From RDXT01 sp033762375 (lineage in GTDB: Bacteria > Bacteroidota > Bacteroidia > J057): a DNA stretch of 64,000 nucleotides. How positions within the stretch are numbered: position 1 is the first letter of the stretch; each line of letters opens with the position of its first letter. The translations under genes and the position numbers were made by a program. Positions 9,089 to 18,217 of the stretch are shown here, in pieces. The notes under the pieces are model-generated. The model searched no databases. It was not told where the DNA came from and saw only the letters and a list, made by a program, of their open reading frames with translations. The DNA lies in NCBI GenBank assembly GCA_033762375.1, contig JANRLQ010000026.1:248001-312000 (forward strand), written 5' to 3'.

Positions 9089-10059
9089 ACGTAACCAGCT
9101 TCACCTCCACCATACGGTCAGCCAGCACCCTGATCCTGTTGCTGATCCTCGCCACTGCCGCGATCGCACAGCCTGAGCCACCAGCACCCGACTCTGCCAA
9201 GGTCGTCAAAACGGACACGACCGAGATCAGCCTGAGCCGCAAAAAAGTCATCATCATCACAACTGAAGATGGCAAAAAAATTGAGATTGTCAACCGGGAC
9301 GAAGATGAGGACGTGGTCGTATGGACAGACTCCATGGATCAGACGATCGTCATCGGAGAGGGCGAAGATGATGGCGGCGAATATGAATATGACTACGACT
9401 ATACCGACAAAGAAGAACGCACCAGCCGCAAACGCTCCGAGGTAGAGCTGCTGGGCCTGGACCTGGGATTTACAAACTATTACGTCAACGGTACCTTTGG
9501 TGCTGATGCTGCTATCCCTGAGCTGGCTGTACGTTCCTTCCGCCCGGCTGCCCACGTAGCCCTGCACCTCTTCCCGACACGGGTCAGCCTCATCGGACGC
9601 GGCGCTGTCAACCTCAAGTCTGCCATTACCATTGACTGGAATCACTACTACCTGACTGAGGATGTGACGATCCTGGACAAGCAGGAGCAACTCACCATCG
9701 ACTCTATCGCATCAGGTGTAAACCTCTCTGTCAACCGGCTCACGGGTCGTTATGCCCAGATACCGCTGCTCCTGAATTTCAACACAGATCCCGGAGGCGA
9801 TGACGGCGTAAGTATCTCTGTAGGTGGATACGCAGGTATCCTCTGGGCCGGCAATACCAAGCAGAAAAGCGAAGAGCTGGGTACCATCAAAATCAAGGAT
9901 GACTTTAACCTCAATCCTTTCCGCTACGGACTCACAGGCCGCATTGACTTCAAGTGGTTTGATTTTTACCTTAACTACAACCTGAGCCAGATGTTTGCTG
10001 AGAACGAAGGCCCTGAAACCCAGACGTTTACGGCAGGTATTAACTTCATCAACTTTTAA
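9085..10059 (+). CDS. outer-membrane beta-barrel protein
   Basis: This 324-residue protein has a signal peptide ending near residue 28 (ILATAAIAQP). An acidic segment follows (NRDEDEDVVVW, then EGEDDGGEYEYDYDY near residues 70-110). The remainder shows alternating beta strands ending in an aromatic-rich C-terminus (TFTAGINFINF), typical of an outer-membrane barrel. LGLDLGFTNYYVNGTF opens the barrel. The acidic, tyrosine-rich patch could bind divalent cations, but this is a guess. It is co-translated with the anti-sigma-like gene and may be the envelope component monitored or supplied by the sigma operon. Confidence 0.75.
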   Translation: MNVTSFTSTIRSASTLILLLILATAAIAQPEPPAPDSAKVVKTDTTEISLSRKKVIIITTEDGKKIEIVNRDEDEDVVVWTDSMDQTIVIGEGEDDGGEYEYDYDYTDKEERTSRKRSEVELLGLDLGFTNYYVNGTFGADAAIPELAVRSFRPAAHVALHLFPTRVSLIGRGAVNLKSAITIDWNHYYLTEDVTILDKQEQLTIDSIASGVNLSVNRLTGRYAQIPLLLNFNTDPGGDDGVSISVGGYAGILWAGNTKQKSEELGTIKIKDDFNLNPFRYGLTGRIDFKWFDFYLNYNLSQMFAENEGPETQTFTAGINFINF

Positions 10060-10079
10060 TCAATCCGCTTAAATTCCTG

Positions 10080-10114
10080 ACAGGCAGGCCCTTAGGTCTG
10101 CCTGTTTTGTTTTT
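10080..10114 (+). terminator. intrinsic terminator after the sigma operon
   Basis: The stem ACAGGCAG (10080-10087) pairs with CTGCCTGT (10098-10105) and is followed by TTTTGTTTTT. The stop codon of the convergent EamA gene lies inside the loop side of the hairpin, so the two convergent genes share this spacer. Confidence 0.75.
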
Positions 10115-11039
10115 CGGCATAGTGCCGGAGTATAGGATGCAGCACGACCGAAAGCAAAATAATACCAGTACCTACATAAAACCCGCCGTTCAATTCCTCG
10201 TTCTCATGAAATATCCCGTAAGCCATCAGGATTCCGTACACCGGCTCCAGGTTGATGGCCAGGGCTGCTGTATAGGCAGACACGACCTTCAGGGCTGTCA
10301 TCGTCAGGGTATACGCCAGGGTCGTGCAGACCAGTGCCAGTATCAGCAGATAGAGGGTGTCCGACAAGGTAGGAACAAAACCTTTGTCCGGAAACGCCCA
10401 TACATACACCGGAAATATGATGCTCAGGAGCACCCACCCACCGGCAAACTCAATCATCGAAATAGCTCCTACCGGATACTCTGATACATACACCTTGTTC
10501 AGCACCCCGGCTATGGCTATGGTCAGGGCCGAAATCATGGCAATAATGATTCCTGTCGAATATTTCCCCCCCGTAAAACCAAAAATAAACCCAAACCCCA
10601 GCACCACCATCAGCCCGAGCAATACCTCGTACCACTGGATACGCCGCCCAAAAAAAATCGGCTCTATCAAGGACGTAAAAAAAGAGGTCGAAGCCAGGCA
10701 ACTCAGGGTAATGCTGACATTGCTGTACTTGATCGCCTCATAAAAGGTAGCCCAGTGCAGGGCCATCAGCAGCCCGATGCCAGCCAGCCGCCACCTGACG
10801 GCTACTGGTATTGCCCGGATCTGCCCCAGTATACCTGGAAAAAAACAAAAACTGATCATCGCGATCAGGAGCCTGTACCATACCAGGGTCGTGCCCGAGA
10901 TTGAGATCAGCTTGCCCAGGATTGCCGTAAATCCATACAATATGACTGCCGTGTGCATCATCACATACGCCGTGACGAGCGAGGGACGTGAAGAAGTATT
11001 CATACCCTCAAAGCTATCGGCTTTCAGGTCAGGAAACAA
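10092..11039 (-). CDS. EamA/DMT-family membrane transporter
   Basis: This 315-residue protein has ten predicted transmembrane helices arranged as two EamA repeats (about residues 22-155 and 165-305). Typical features are the early AILGKLISISGTTLVWYRLL, with the helix-2 Arg, and YVSEYPVGAISMIEFAGGWV in the second half. EamA proteins export or import small metabolites such as amino acids; the substrate cannot be read from sequence. Its start lies directly after the stop of the 348-aa unknown gene (no gap), so the two are co-transcribed and probably coupled. Confidence 0.87.
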   Translation of the reverse strand: MFPDLKADSFEGMNTSSRPSLVTAYVMMHTAVILYGFTAILGKLISISGTTLVWYRLLIAMISFCFFPGILGQIRAIPVAVRWRLAGIGLLMALHWATFYEAIKYSNVSITLSCLASTSFFTSLIEPIFFGRRIQWYEVLLGLMVVLGFGFIFGFTGGKYSTGIIIAMISALTIAIAGVLNKVYVSEYPVGAISMIEFAGGWVLLSIIFPVYVWAFPDKGFVPTLSDTLYLLILALVCTTLAYTLTMTALKVVSAYTAALAINLEPVYGILMAYGIFHENEELNGGFYVGTGIILLSVVLHPILRHYAEKQNRQT

Positions 11040-12086
11040 TCAAGCCAGGCAGCGGGCGACAAAATCTGCCTTGCGCTGAAAGTGTAACTCCAGCCCGTGA
11101 CCACTCCGGCAGAGCTCTCCCAGCCACCCTGAGGGCAACTCCAGTATATACTGCCCGCTAAAGGGTATCGTCCAAAAAAAATGCACATCCCTCCGTCTGA
11201 TACCCATCTGAGACAGGGCCTGGTAGTGTGGTGCCAGCATTTTCAAAAAATTAGATATGTCTGTCTGGGCAGGCATGATCTCCGGGCGCGCCAGACTTGT
11301 CATCCAGATATGGGGATCGGATATGATCCCGGGACCCAGTACTTGCTCAATGGCAGTTTTACAGACCGGATCATGGAGTATCGCCAGGCCCGTCTCCAGT
11401 TGATAGTGGGTGGGGGCAGCGGGGAGGGTTTCTTCTATTGGGGTGAATGCCTGCTCAAATACCTGACGCTCGATCAGGTCAGTGACCACCTGCAGGACAC
11501 AGGAGGAGGTCAGGGTTCTGACCGGAATATAACGTCCCGGCCAGTAGTACAATGCCCGGGTATGTATCTGCTCATACACCCACTGATAATCTACACACAG
11601 GGCTGTCCAGCAGGTATTGTCATCAAGCGCTACCGTAACCTCAGCCATATGAGCTGCCTGCTGCTCCAGCATCACGGTCTGTATCGAGACCGGGTGCAGA
11701 CTGGCTATCGGCTGGGTATGCCAGTCGCCGGGGGCGTGACTGCGGCAGATGATACGTGTCCCGATACCGGAGTTGGCAGGCAGGCTGAGGGTATATGCAT
11801 CCCACTGAAGTGATACCCTGGGACTTGCCCCTGTATGAACCACCTCCAGCCATATATCCGTCGGCTGGATACCAGCCTCCACCAGCCGCTCAAGCCGCAT
11901 ATCCAGGCTATCCATGATCCGGTGTACGGGCTCAGGTGCCGGAGGTCCGGGTTGCGCTGTCTCAAGAGCTCTTACAAAACTACGGGGATCCCCCGAAGGC
12001 CTCACCCCCAGCAAGCGGCAAACCTTATGGTACATCTCCGGCCTGCAGCGCACCTCTATGCTGTAACTTGTCTGACTCATATTCAT
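11040..12086 (-). CDS. protein of unknown function (348 aa)
   Basis: I do not recognise a domain here. There is no signal peptide or membrane helix, so it is probably cytoplasmic. Visible features are an N-terminal YSIEVRCRPEMYHKVCRLLG segment, two stretches resembling beta-sheet/helix repeats (ISLE-type WLEVVHTGASPRVSLQWDAY; TVALDDNTCWTALCVDYQWV), and a C-terminal part rich in Trp and aromatic residues (DVHFFWTIPFSGQYILELPS). Its stop abuts the EamA transporter start, suggesting a shared function. Upstream is an AT-rich 178-base gap that presumably holds the promoter of this pair. Confidence 0.6.
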   Translation of the reverse strand: MNMSQTSYSIEVRCRPEMYHKVCRLLGVRPSGDPRSFVRALETAQPGPPAPEPVHRIMDSLDMRLERLVEAGIQPTDIWLEVVHTGASPRVSLQWDAYTLSLPANSGIGTRIICRSHAPGDWHTQPIASLHPVSIQTVMLEQQAAHMAEVTVALDDNTCWTALCVDYQWVYEQIHTRALYYWPGRYIPVRTLTSSCVLQVVTDLIERQVFEQAFTPIEETLPAAPTHYQLETGLAILHDPVCKTAIEQVLGPGIISDPHIWMTSLARPEIMPAQTDISNFLKMLAPHYQALSQMGIRRRDVHFFWTIPFSGQYILELPSGWLGELCRSGHGLELHFQRKADFVARCLA

Positions 12087-12264
12087 CCCTGCCGTTCCGG
12101 TAATCTATTTTTCGAAATTACAATAACTGGACAATATTATTTTTCCAATTATTCGACACTGTTTACATAATTGATTCTCCTGCTGTTGTTGCATATGAGA
12201 TTGGGAATAGGAAACCAATATGTCACAATATATTCATTTTCAATAGTTTAATCCACAAACATCG

Positions 12265-12870
12265 TTACCACGGATCTGTACTGGTCTGGCTGCCATCTGA
12301 TTCTGCTCTCAGAATCTGACGCATGATTTCACTTCGTGTTTTATCCCATACAGTATCACCTTCAAAATTCCGGAGTTGGGTACTGGCACCGGCTGTGACC
12401 AGGACAGAAGCCACCGCCCAGGCATCTGCTGCTGCTGCGTACATCAGCGCTGTATCACCATCAGGATCCCGTACGTCAGGGTGTGCACCGCCTGCGAGCA
12501 GCATACGGGTGGACCGCTCATCTTGCAACTGCGCGGCATACATCAGGGGGGTGATCCCCGACTGATCCGGCAGATCTGGTATGCAGGGTCCTTGTAGCAG
12601 TACCTCCAACGCCTGATACTTCCGCTCCCATACCGCAATAAACAGGGGGCCGGGAGACATACCCTGAGGTGTGTGGTCCATCAACAAACGAACCACTTCC
12701 GGCTGGTCCTGCATGACCGCCTGGATCAATGGCAATACCCCGGAAGGCCCTGTTTCTGAAGCCAGTTTAGGGTGGCGGGCCAATACCTGTCGCAGGGCAG
12801 CGGTATTCCCATCTTGTATCAGACGGGCCAGTTCATCTGGCCCAGGGACCGGCTGCCAGGGCCACTTCAT
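12265..12870 (-). CDS. ankyrin-repeat protein
   Basis: This 201-residue protein contains about four ankyrin repeats between residues 40 and 185. The clearest are GITPLMYAAQLQDERSTRML followed by LAGGAHPDVRD, and DGDTALMYAAAADAWAVASV followed by LVTAGASTQLRN. No signal peptide is present, so it is predicted to be a cytoplasmic binding protein. It is the last gene of the FAH/M23/kynU run and its start overlaps the kynU stop by four bases. A partner cannot be deduced; the coupling hints at kynureninase or another protein of the same operon. Confidence 0.85.
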   Translation of the reverse strand: MKWPWQPVPGPDELARLIQDGNTAALRQVLARHPKLASETGPSGVLPLIQAVMQDQPEVVRLLMDHTPQGMSPGPLFIAVWERKYQALEVLLQGPCIPDLPDQSGITPLMYAAQLQDERSTRMLLAGGAHPDVRDPDGDTALMYAAAADAWAVASVLVTAGASTQLRNFEGDTVWDKTRSEIMRQILRAESDGSQTSTDPW

Positions 12871-14135
12871 ATTTTTGTGAGGATCTGAGCCACTTTCCAG
12901 ACATCCTCATAGCTATTGTAGAGCGGGACAGGGGCCATCCGGATGACATTGGGCTCCCGCCAGTCGCATATGACACCGTGCTGGGTCAGGGCATCAAATA
13001 TCCGGCGTCCACCAGGGCCTGTCAGCAGCGAAAGCTGACACCCTCGCGCTGCGGGGTCTGCCGGGGTGATGATTTCAAGACCCGCCTGTGTGGCGACCTG
13101 GTTGATCAGCCAGGCAAGGTACCCGGTCATGTGACGTGATTTGGTCCGTAGCGCTTCCATCCCGGCCGCATCAAAGACCTCCATCGAGGCCCTGAGGGCT
13201 GCCATCGAGAAAACAGGTGCATTGCTGAGCTGCCAGCCCTCAGCGGTTGGGGTTGCCTCAAATACAGGCTCCATCTTAAATCGTGTATCTGCCCGATGTC
13301 CCCACCACCCGGCAAACCGGGGCAGGTCGTCCCGCCCAATATGTCGCTGGTGGATAAAGGCCCCGCCTACGGCTCCGGGTCCTCCATTGAGATACTTGTA
13401 GCTGCACCAGCATGCAAAATCTACGCCCCACGCATGCAGAGACAGCGGTACATTCCCTATAGCATGGGCCAGATCCCATCCGACCACACACCCCTGTGCC
13501 TGCGCCTGCCGGGTGATCCGCTCCATCTCAAATACCTGCCCGGTATAATAATTGACCCCTCCCAACAACACCAGTGCAATATCTTCTCCCTGCTGCCGGA
13601 GTATTTCCTCCAGATCTTCTGTGGCTACTGTATGCCTTCCTGCGCTGGCGGGTATCCGCACGATAGCCTTATCGGGATCATATCCGTGAAAGGCGGCCTG
13701 AGAGGCAACTGCGTACTGATCTGAGGGAAATGCATCTGCCTCAATCAAAATTTTGTACCGGTCCGGTGTCGGTCTATAAAAAGAGACCATCATCAGATGC
13801 AGGTTTACCGTGAGTGCGTTCATGACGATTACCTCCTCCGGCAGCGCGCCTGTCAGACGGGCCGTACTCGCCGTAAGGGTCTCGTGATAGGGCATCCAGG
13901 GGCTACGGGCTGCAAAGTGTCCCTCCACCCCGAGTGCCTGCCAGTCGGCAAGCTCTCGCTCCAGATACTCGCGGGTGCGCACGGGCTGGCAGCCGAGGGA
14001 GTGACCGCAGAGATAAACAGCCGGACGCCCGTCGTGTGCCAGCGGTTGATAAAATGATGCCTTATACCCCCCCAAAGGATCTTGCTGATCAAGCTCCCGG
14101 GCATACGCGAGATCGGAATGATACGTAGTCTCCAT
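12867..14135 (-). CDS. kynU: kynureninase
   Basis: Kynureninase is a PLP enzyme that cleaves L-kynurenine or 3-hydroxykynurenine to (hydroxy)anthranilate and alanine. The protein has 422 residues, as expected. The family start is recognisable (ARELDQQDPLGGYKASFYQP), followed by YLCGHSLGCQP and the PLP-binding region GWDLAHAIGNVPLSLHAWGV with the Schiff-base Lys247 in CWCSYKYLNGGPG. RFAGWWGHR is also typical. No other gene of the tryptophan-to-quinolinate pathway is in the window. It lies between an M23 peptidase gene (57 bases upstream) and an ankyrin gene (four-base overlap). Confidence 0.95.
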   Translation of the reverse strand: METTYHSDLAYARELDQQDPLGGYKASFYQPLAHDGRPAVYLCGHSLGCQPVRTREYLERELADWQALGVEGHFAARSPWMPYHETLTASTARLTGALPEEVIVMNALTVNLHLMMVSFYRPTPDRYKILIEADAFPSDQYAVASQAAFHGYDPDKAIVRIPASAGRHTVATEDLEEILRQQGEDIALVLLGGVNYYTGQVFEMERITRQAQAQGCVVGWDLAHAIGNVPLSLHAWGVDFACWCSYKYLNGGPGAVGGAFIHQRHIGRDDLPRFAGWWGHRADTRFKMEPVFEATPTAEGWQLSNAPVFSMAALRASMEVFDAAGMEALRTKSRHMTGYLAWLINQVATQAGLEIITPADPAARGCQLSLLTGPGGRRIFDALTQHGVICDWREPNVIRMAPVPLYNSYEDVWKVAQILTKI

Positions 14136-14192
14136 ATATTGCTGAGCGAGATAGTACAGATCAACACCACAGACAAGCCTGGAAGAAGGCTG

Positions 14193-16136
14193 TCAGAAAA
14201 TAAGCTTATAAGAAACCCGGCGGGTGTTCCCACACTGATCCGCCAATACCACATCCAGACTGGCAGGCCCCGGCAATGGGCGCTGCTCCTTCATATCCCA
14301 GGTAAACGTGTCCCGCTTATAATCATACAGCGCCGGAATCCACTCTCCATTGAGATAAAAGGCCATTACATCCCGGTCAAGACCGGAGAGATCATCTCCT
14401 GCCCGCAGGACCAGGCTTTGTGTACGTGTATCTATGATCTTGCCCTCCGTAAAATTGACAGGTTTGATCCAGGGCTGTTCGTAATCTGCTGCCAATGCAT
14501 ACGTCCCAAACTCCGAGACATGTGCATATATCCTGCCGTCTGCAGTAGCACGTTTACCCGCCATGCTCCACGCACCCCGGGTCCGCCTGACGACCACAAG
14601 GGCGGCCGGATCAACCCCCGGAGGCGGCCGGAAGCTCACCACAAAGGGCCGGATCACCGGGTCACTCAGGCTGCCTACCTCGTAGGCGGCGGAGGCCGGC
14701 CCCGGCGAGGCAGATCTTGCGATCTGGAGATGCAGACGGTCTGGTACTGTATTATACGGAATAAACACCTGCATATCGTCCAGCTCCAGCAGGTTGTTGC
14801 GATCGGGAAATACCTCGTCCACAAATGAAAACTGAAACAATTGCCGGCCCTGATTATCCGTCACGGCTACAGGATAGGCAAACCGGTCAAGTGGTAACAT
14901 CCAGACCCCTCCCGTTGGCGTCGTACTGACAAGGGGCAACTCATGATCGTACCCTGCCTGATCCCGCCATCGGAGTCCCTCCAGCCAGGTGGCACTCACA
15001 GGGCTGGCCTCGACTACCAGGGTGCCGCGCCTGACCTCGTAGCGGATAGCCGGGCGTTTGCCAGGGACAGGGGGCAGCCCCGTGTCAGAAGAGTTGCTCC
15101 GCCGGAGCCGGGAGATGACTATGGACCGGTTGCCGTGGAGATCCTCCAGCTCCAGCCGCAGGTTGTGGACATGATCGTCCCGCAGTTCAATCACGCCTCC
15201 CCCCCCTGAGTTTGTATAGGCTGTAAGGATATTGCCGGGCTCACGATACAACCTGAGCAGCCGCTGCCCGGTACGGCGGTACCAGGCGTAGTCCATGGCA
15301 TAGTTGATCAGACGGGTGTTTTCGAAGGGAAAAGTCTCCATCCCATAGGTAAACACGAGATTTTCATCCAGAAACAATCGCATACGGTTGATGCCGCAGG
15401 TATTGTCGGCGCCATCCAGTTGATCATATGCATCTATTTCGATCCCTACAGGGCCCTGTATGTCTATGACCGCATCCGTCTGATAGAGCCCCTCTTTTCC
15501 AGACAGAGCTGGGAGGACCTTGGTAGCCTGTCCTGCGATCCGGCTATAAGGTGCCAGGGGCTCCAATGCCAGGGCACTGACGACCGGTGGCCGATGGTCT
15601 GGGATTATATCGAGATAAAAAGCCAGTGGATTCAGGGGTTGATCTTCGCTGTTGCGGATTTCAAAGTGGAGATGTGGCCCGAGAGAAGCGCCCGAGTTGC
15701 CGCTGCGCGCAATGAACTCACCCTGCCGTACAGGCATTTCCTCCTGACCTAAATATATCTCCTGCTCGGTCTGTTTCTCCGCGATCTGCCGTCCCCTGAC
15801 GTAGGCATCCAGCGCCGGTGCAAATGTCTCTAAATGAGCATATACAGAATAACGACCATCGTAGTGACGGAGGTAAATGGTATTCCCAAACCCAAAAGGA
15901 CTCACCTTGATCCGGTACACCCACCCATCCGCAATGGCATAAACAGGCGCGCCGACCTGCCCCCCTGTCTTGATATCAATCCCTCCATGGAAGTGGTCTG
16001 GCCGAAGCTCCGCAAAGGTACCTGCCAGCGTGCGGTGGTACTCCATCGGAAACCGGTACGGCGCTGCGGGCTCCGAAGGTGCCAGCAACCCCACACACAC
16101 CAAAAGCCCCAGCCAGGCCCATCTGTTATTTGACAT
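14193..16136 (-). CDS. secreted M23-family metallopeptidase with C-terminal beta-rich region
   Basis: This 647-residue protein carries an N-terminal signal (WAWLGLLVCVGLLAPSEPA). The LytM/M23 zinc peptidase domain spans about residues 30-165: H50 and D54 in HFHGGID supply the first ligands and GPHLHFEI the HxH motif. It should cleave peptide cross-links of peptidoglycan or another periplasmic target. The last 480 residues are beta-rich and of unrecognised fold, much longer than a simple endopeptidase; they may direct binding or inhibition. The start overlaps the end of the FAH-family gene by 11 bases. Both active-site motifs are intact. Confidence 0.88.
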   Translation of the reverse strand: MSNNRWAWLGLLVCVGLLAPSEPAAPYRFPMEYHRTLAGTFAELRPDHFHGGIDIKTGGQVGAPVYAIADGWVYRIKVSPFGFGNTIYLRHYDGRYSVYAHLETFAPALDAYVRGRQIAEKQTEQEIYLGQEEMPVRQGEFIARSGNSGASLGPHLHFEIRNSEDQPLNPLAFYLDIIPDHRPPVVSALALEPLAPYSRIAGQATKVLPALSGKEGLYQTDAVIDIQGPVGIEIDAYDQLDGADNTCGINRMRLFLDENLVFTYGMETFPFENTRLINYAMDYAWYRRTGQRLLRLYREPGNILTAYTNSGGGGVIELRDDHVHNLRLELEDLHGNRSIVISRLRRSNSSDTGLPPVPGKRPAIRYEVRRGTLVVEASPVSATWLEGLRWRDQAGYDHELPLVSTTPTGGVWMLPLDRFAYPVAVTDNQGRQLFQFSFVDEVFPDRNNLLELDDMQVFIPYNTVPDRLHLQIARSASPGPASAAYEVGSLSDPVIRPFVVSFRPPPGVDPAALVVVRRTRGAWSMAGKRATADGRIYAHVSEFGTYALAADYEQPWIKPVNFTEGKIIDTRTQSLVLRAGDDLSGLDRDVMAFYLNGEWIPALYDYKRDTFTWDMKEQRPLPGPASLDVVLADQCGNTRRVSYKLIF

Positions 16137-16737
16137 GGAAACTCATCATCTGTTGATCCTCCAACCATGCCTCCACATGATCTCCGATTTTGAGCGGCCC
16201 GACACCCGCTGGTGTGCCTGTAAATACCAGATCCCCTTTTTTGAGTGTAATAAAGCGGCTGATGTAGGCGATAAGCTGTGGAATGCTGAAGATCATGTCC
16301 GCAGCGTGACCTTGCTGCCGGGTTTCGCCATTGATCGCACACCGAAATCGCAACTGCTGCAAGTCTGAAAATTGCGCAGGGTCTATAAAGGCAGATACCG
16401 GAGCGCTATGATCAAATCCTTTGGCCAATGTCCAGGGCCACCCTTTAGCTTTTACCTGGTCTTGTATATCCCGCGCCGTCATATCTATCCCGAGTCCTAC
16501 ACCGTCCAGGTAGCTGTATACAAACGACTCGGGTATATGGCGGGCTTCTTTCCCGATCCGGAATACCAGCTCACACTCAAAATGCAGGTTTTGGGTGAAC
16601 TCAGGGTAATAAAAATCTTTATTATCCCGCAGTACAGCCGTATCGGGCTTGAAAAAAATCAAGGGTTCTTCCGGTACAGCGTTGTTGAGCTCGCGGGCAT
16701 GCTCTGAGTAGTTTCTTCCGACACAAATCAGCTTCAT
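16126..16737 (-). CDS. fumarylacetoacetate hydrolase (FAH) family protein
   Basis: This is a 203-residue single-domain member of the FAH superfamily. It starts with MKLICVGRNYSEHARELNN and contains the metal-binding HFECELVFRIG, GLGIDMTARDIQ and VFTGTPAGVGPLKIGD motifs. Close relatives act as acylpyruvate hydrolases or oxaloacetate decarboxylases/tautomerases on small 2-oxo acids; the exact substrate is open. It heads the FAH/M23/kynU/ankyrin run. A possible promoter (TTTG, 19 bases, TACTTATC, imperfect -7) lies in the roughly 45 bases upstream. Confidence 0.9.
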   Translation of the reverse strand: MKLICVGRNYSEHARELNNAVPEEPLIFFKPDTAVLRDNKDFYYPEFTQNLHFECELVFRIGKEARHIPESFVYSYLDGVGLGIDMTARDIQDQVKAKGWPWTLAKGFDHSAPVSAFIDPAQFSDLQQLRFRCAINGETRQQGHAADMIFSIPQLIAYISRFITLKKGDLVFTGTPAGVGPLKIGDHVEAWLEDQQMMSFHVK

Positions 16738-16781
16738 GTATCTTTAGATAAGTAGGGTGATTAATCTTCCTAACAAAGTCG

Positions 16782-17198
16782 TCAATAGCCGCAGGAACCT
16801 TTCCAGACAGGCTGTCCGTCCAGCAAGTCCCGTAGCCTCAGGGTGTCACCGCCGATCAGATACCCCTCACGGCGGTTCCAGACAGCATACTGAGCCTCGC
16901 AGTCATAAAATGACCCGTATGGAGGCTGAGCTGCCTCAAACTGCAAGTACCAGGTATCCCCCCGCCACTCCAGATGATATCTTCCCTGACAGGTCTCCTG
17001 GTCTGGGGTGCCGAAGATCCCGGTCGTCTTTTTTTGATAAAAATATACCGAGTCTGACAATCGCAGCACATACGGCCCACCACAATATGTGCCCACCAGC
17101 CGAAGCCGAAGTGCAGCCTCACCAGGTGGCTCCCCCACACATGAGGCCAACCAGCCTGCCAATACCATGCAAGACCCCCAAAATATACGCATGTCCAT
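16782..17198 (-). CDS. small predicted lipoprotein of unknown function
   Basis: This 138-residue protein has a lipoprotein signal with lipobox LASC (Cys at about residue 20). The mature part is short, beta-rich and contains four further cysteines (TYCGGPY, QETCQG, FYDCEAQY, GSCGY) that could form disulphides in the periplasm. The pattern suggests a small lipocalin-like or barrel-like fold (GRYHLEWRGDTWYLQFEAAQ), but I recognise no family. It stands alone between the FAH and GGGP synthase genes on the same strand. Confidence 0.65.
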   Translation of the reverse strand: MDMRIFWGSCMVLAGWLASCVGEPPGEAALRLRLVGTYCGGPYVLRLSDSVYFYQKKTTGIFGTPDQETCQGRYHLEWRGDTWYLQFEAAQPPYGSFYDCEAQYAVWNRREGYLIGGDTLRLRDLLDGQPVWKGSCGY

Positions 17199-17301
17199 CT
17201 GCTGTGTCAGACAGCGGGTTTTTCCAGATAGTTAGGCTGTAAAAGTAGGGAAATAACCCGGCTCCCAACAAACATATCGTGCATCATCTTTTCTGGAGGC
17301 A

Positions 17302-18069
17302 TTATCCTGCGACTTCCAGATTCAGCTGATTTTTGATCACCGCAATGTCTGTCAGCAACTCAGGGTGGTTACCAGTCTCAAGTGCAGTACCGATTACGAT
17401 CACATCTGCACCTGCCTCCCATATACGCCGGGCATCTGCGGCTGAGCGGATACCACCTCCTGCGATCAGGGGGACCTGAAGCTGGGCTGATACGATCCGG
17501 ATCATCTCCGGGGAGACGGTGCGCTGGGCTCCACTTCCACCATCAAGATATATCAGCCGTAAACCTAACATCTCTCCTGCCATAGCCGTGCATGCCGCAA
17601 CCTCGGGCTTATTATGCGGAACAGGGAGCGTATGGCTGATATAGTTGACCGTCGTGGGGCTGCCGGCATCTACCAGTATATACCCCGTAGGCAATACCTC
17701 CAGCCCGGCTGCCCGGATCATGGGTGCTGCCTCTACGTGCCTGCCTATCAGGAAGTCCGGGTTGCGGCCACTGATCAGGGACAAAAACAAAATACCGTCT
17801 GCGGCAGGCGATATTTGATACAAGCTACCTGGAAACAAAATGACAGGCAGCGTAGTATATGCCTTGATCAGGGGAATCAGCTCGTGGATCCAGGTATTCT
17901 GAACGAGGCTACCACCCACCAGCAATATATCCGCGCCTGCCGCTTCCAGCATGGCCACAGTCCCCGGCACAGCTTCCATCGAGACCTTGTCAGGATCCAG
18001 CAAGACAGCCAGCGCCTTCTGGCGGGCATGCTTCAGTGAGATAAAATACGTCTGTAATACACCTGTCAT
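17302..18069 (-). CDS. geranylgeranylglyceryl phosphate synthase family protein
   Basis: This enzyme family (PcrB/GGGPS, TIM barrel) joins sn-glycerol-1-phosphate to a polyprenyl diphosphate. Family motifs are LAVLLDPDKVS near the N-terminus, ADILLVGGSLVQN, VILFPGSLYQISPAADGILF, IYLDGGSGA, and the phosphate-binding LIAGGGIRSAADA with ADVIVIGTALE. Bacteroidota have their own GGGPS clade whose product chain length varies. I start the gene at 18069 (MTGVLQTYF, 255 aa); a longer frame begins at 18150 but a -7-like TATTTTCG at 18108-18115 suggests transcription starts after that ATG. No glycerol-1-phosphate dehydrogenase is seen nearby. Confidence 0.92.
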   Translation of the reverse strand: MTGVLQTYFISLKHARQKALAVLLDPDKVSMEAVPGTVAMLEAAGADILLVGGSLVQNTWIHELIPLIKAYTTLPVILFPGSLYQISPAADGILFLSLISGRNPDFLIGRHVEAAPMIRAAGLEVLPTGYILVDAGSPTTVNYISHTLPVPHNKPEVAACTAMAGEMLGLRLIYLDGGSGAQRTVSPEMIRIVSAQLQVPLIAGGGIRSAADARRIWEAGADVIVIGTALETGNHPELLTDIAVIKNQLNLEVAG

Positions 18070-18217
18070 AGACACCCGGGAACCAGATAGGCTACATTCC
18101 CTGTCGGCGAAAATAAGCAATTTCGATTGCATCGGATTTGTTTTCCGCATGCTTTCTTACCTGCGATACGGACAATCGTATATATCACGTACCTTTTAGG
18201 CTCAATTTTTTATATAC

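Noticed and set aside
14082..14828. A 248-codon plus-strand frame opposite the M23 peptidase and kynU start
   Set aside because: It spans the boundary of two well-supported minus-strand genes and shows no domain.
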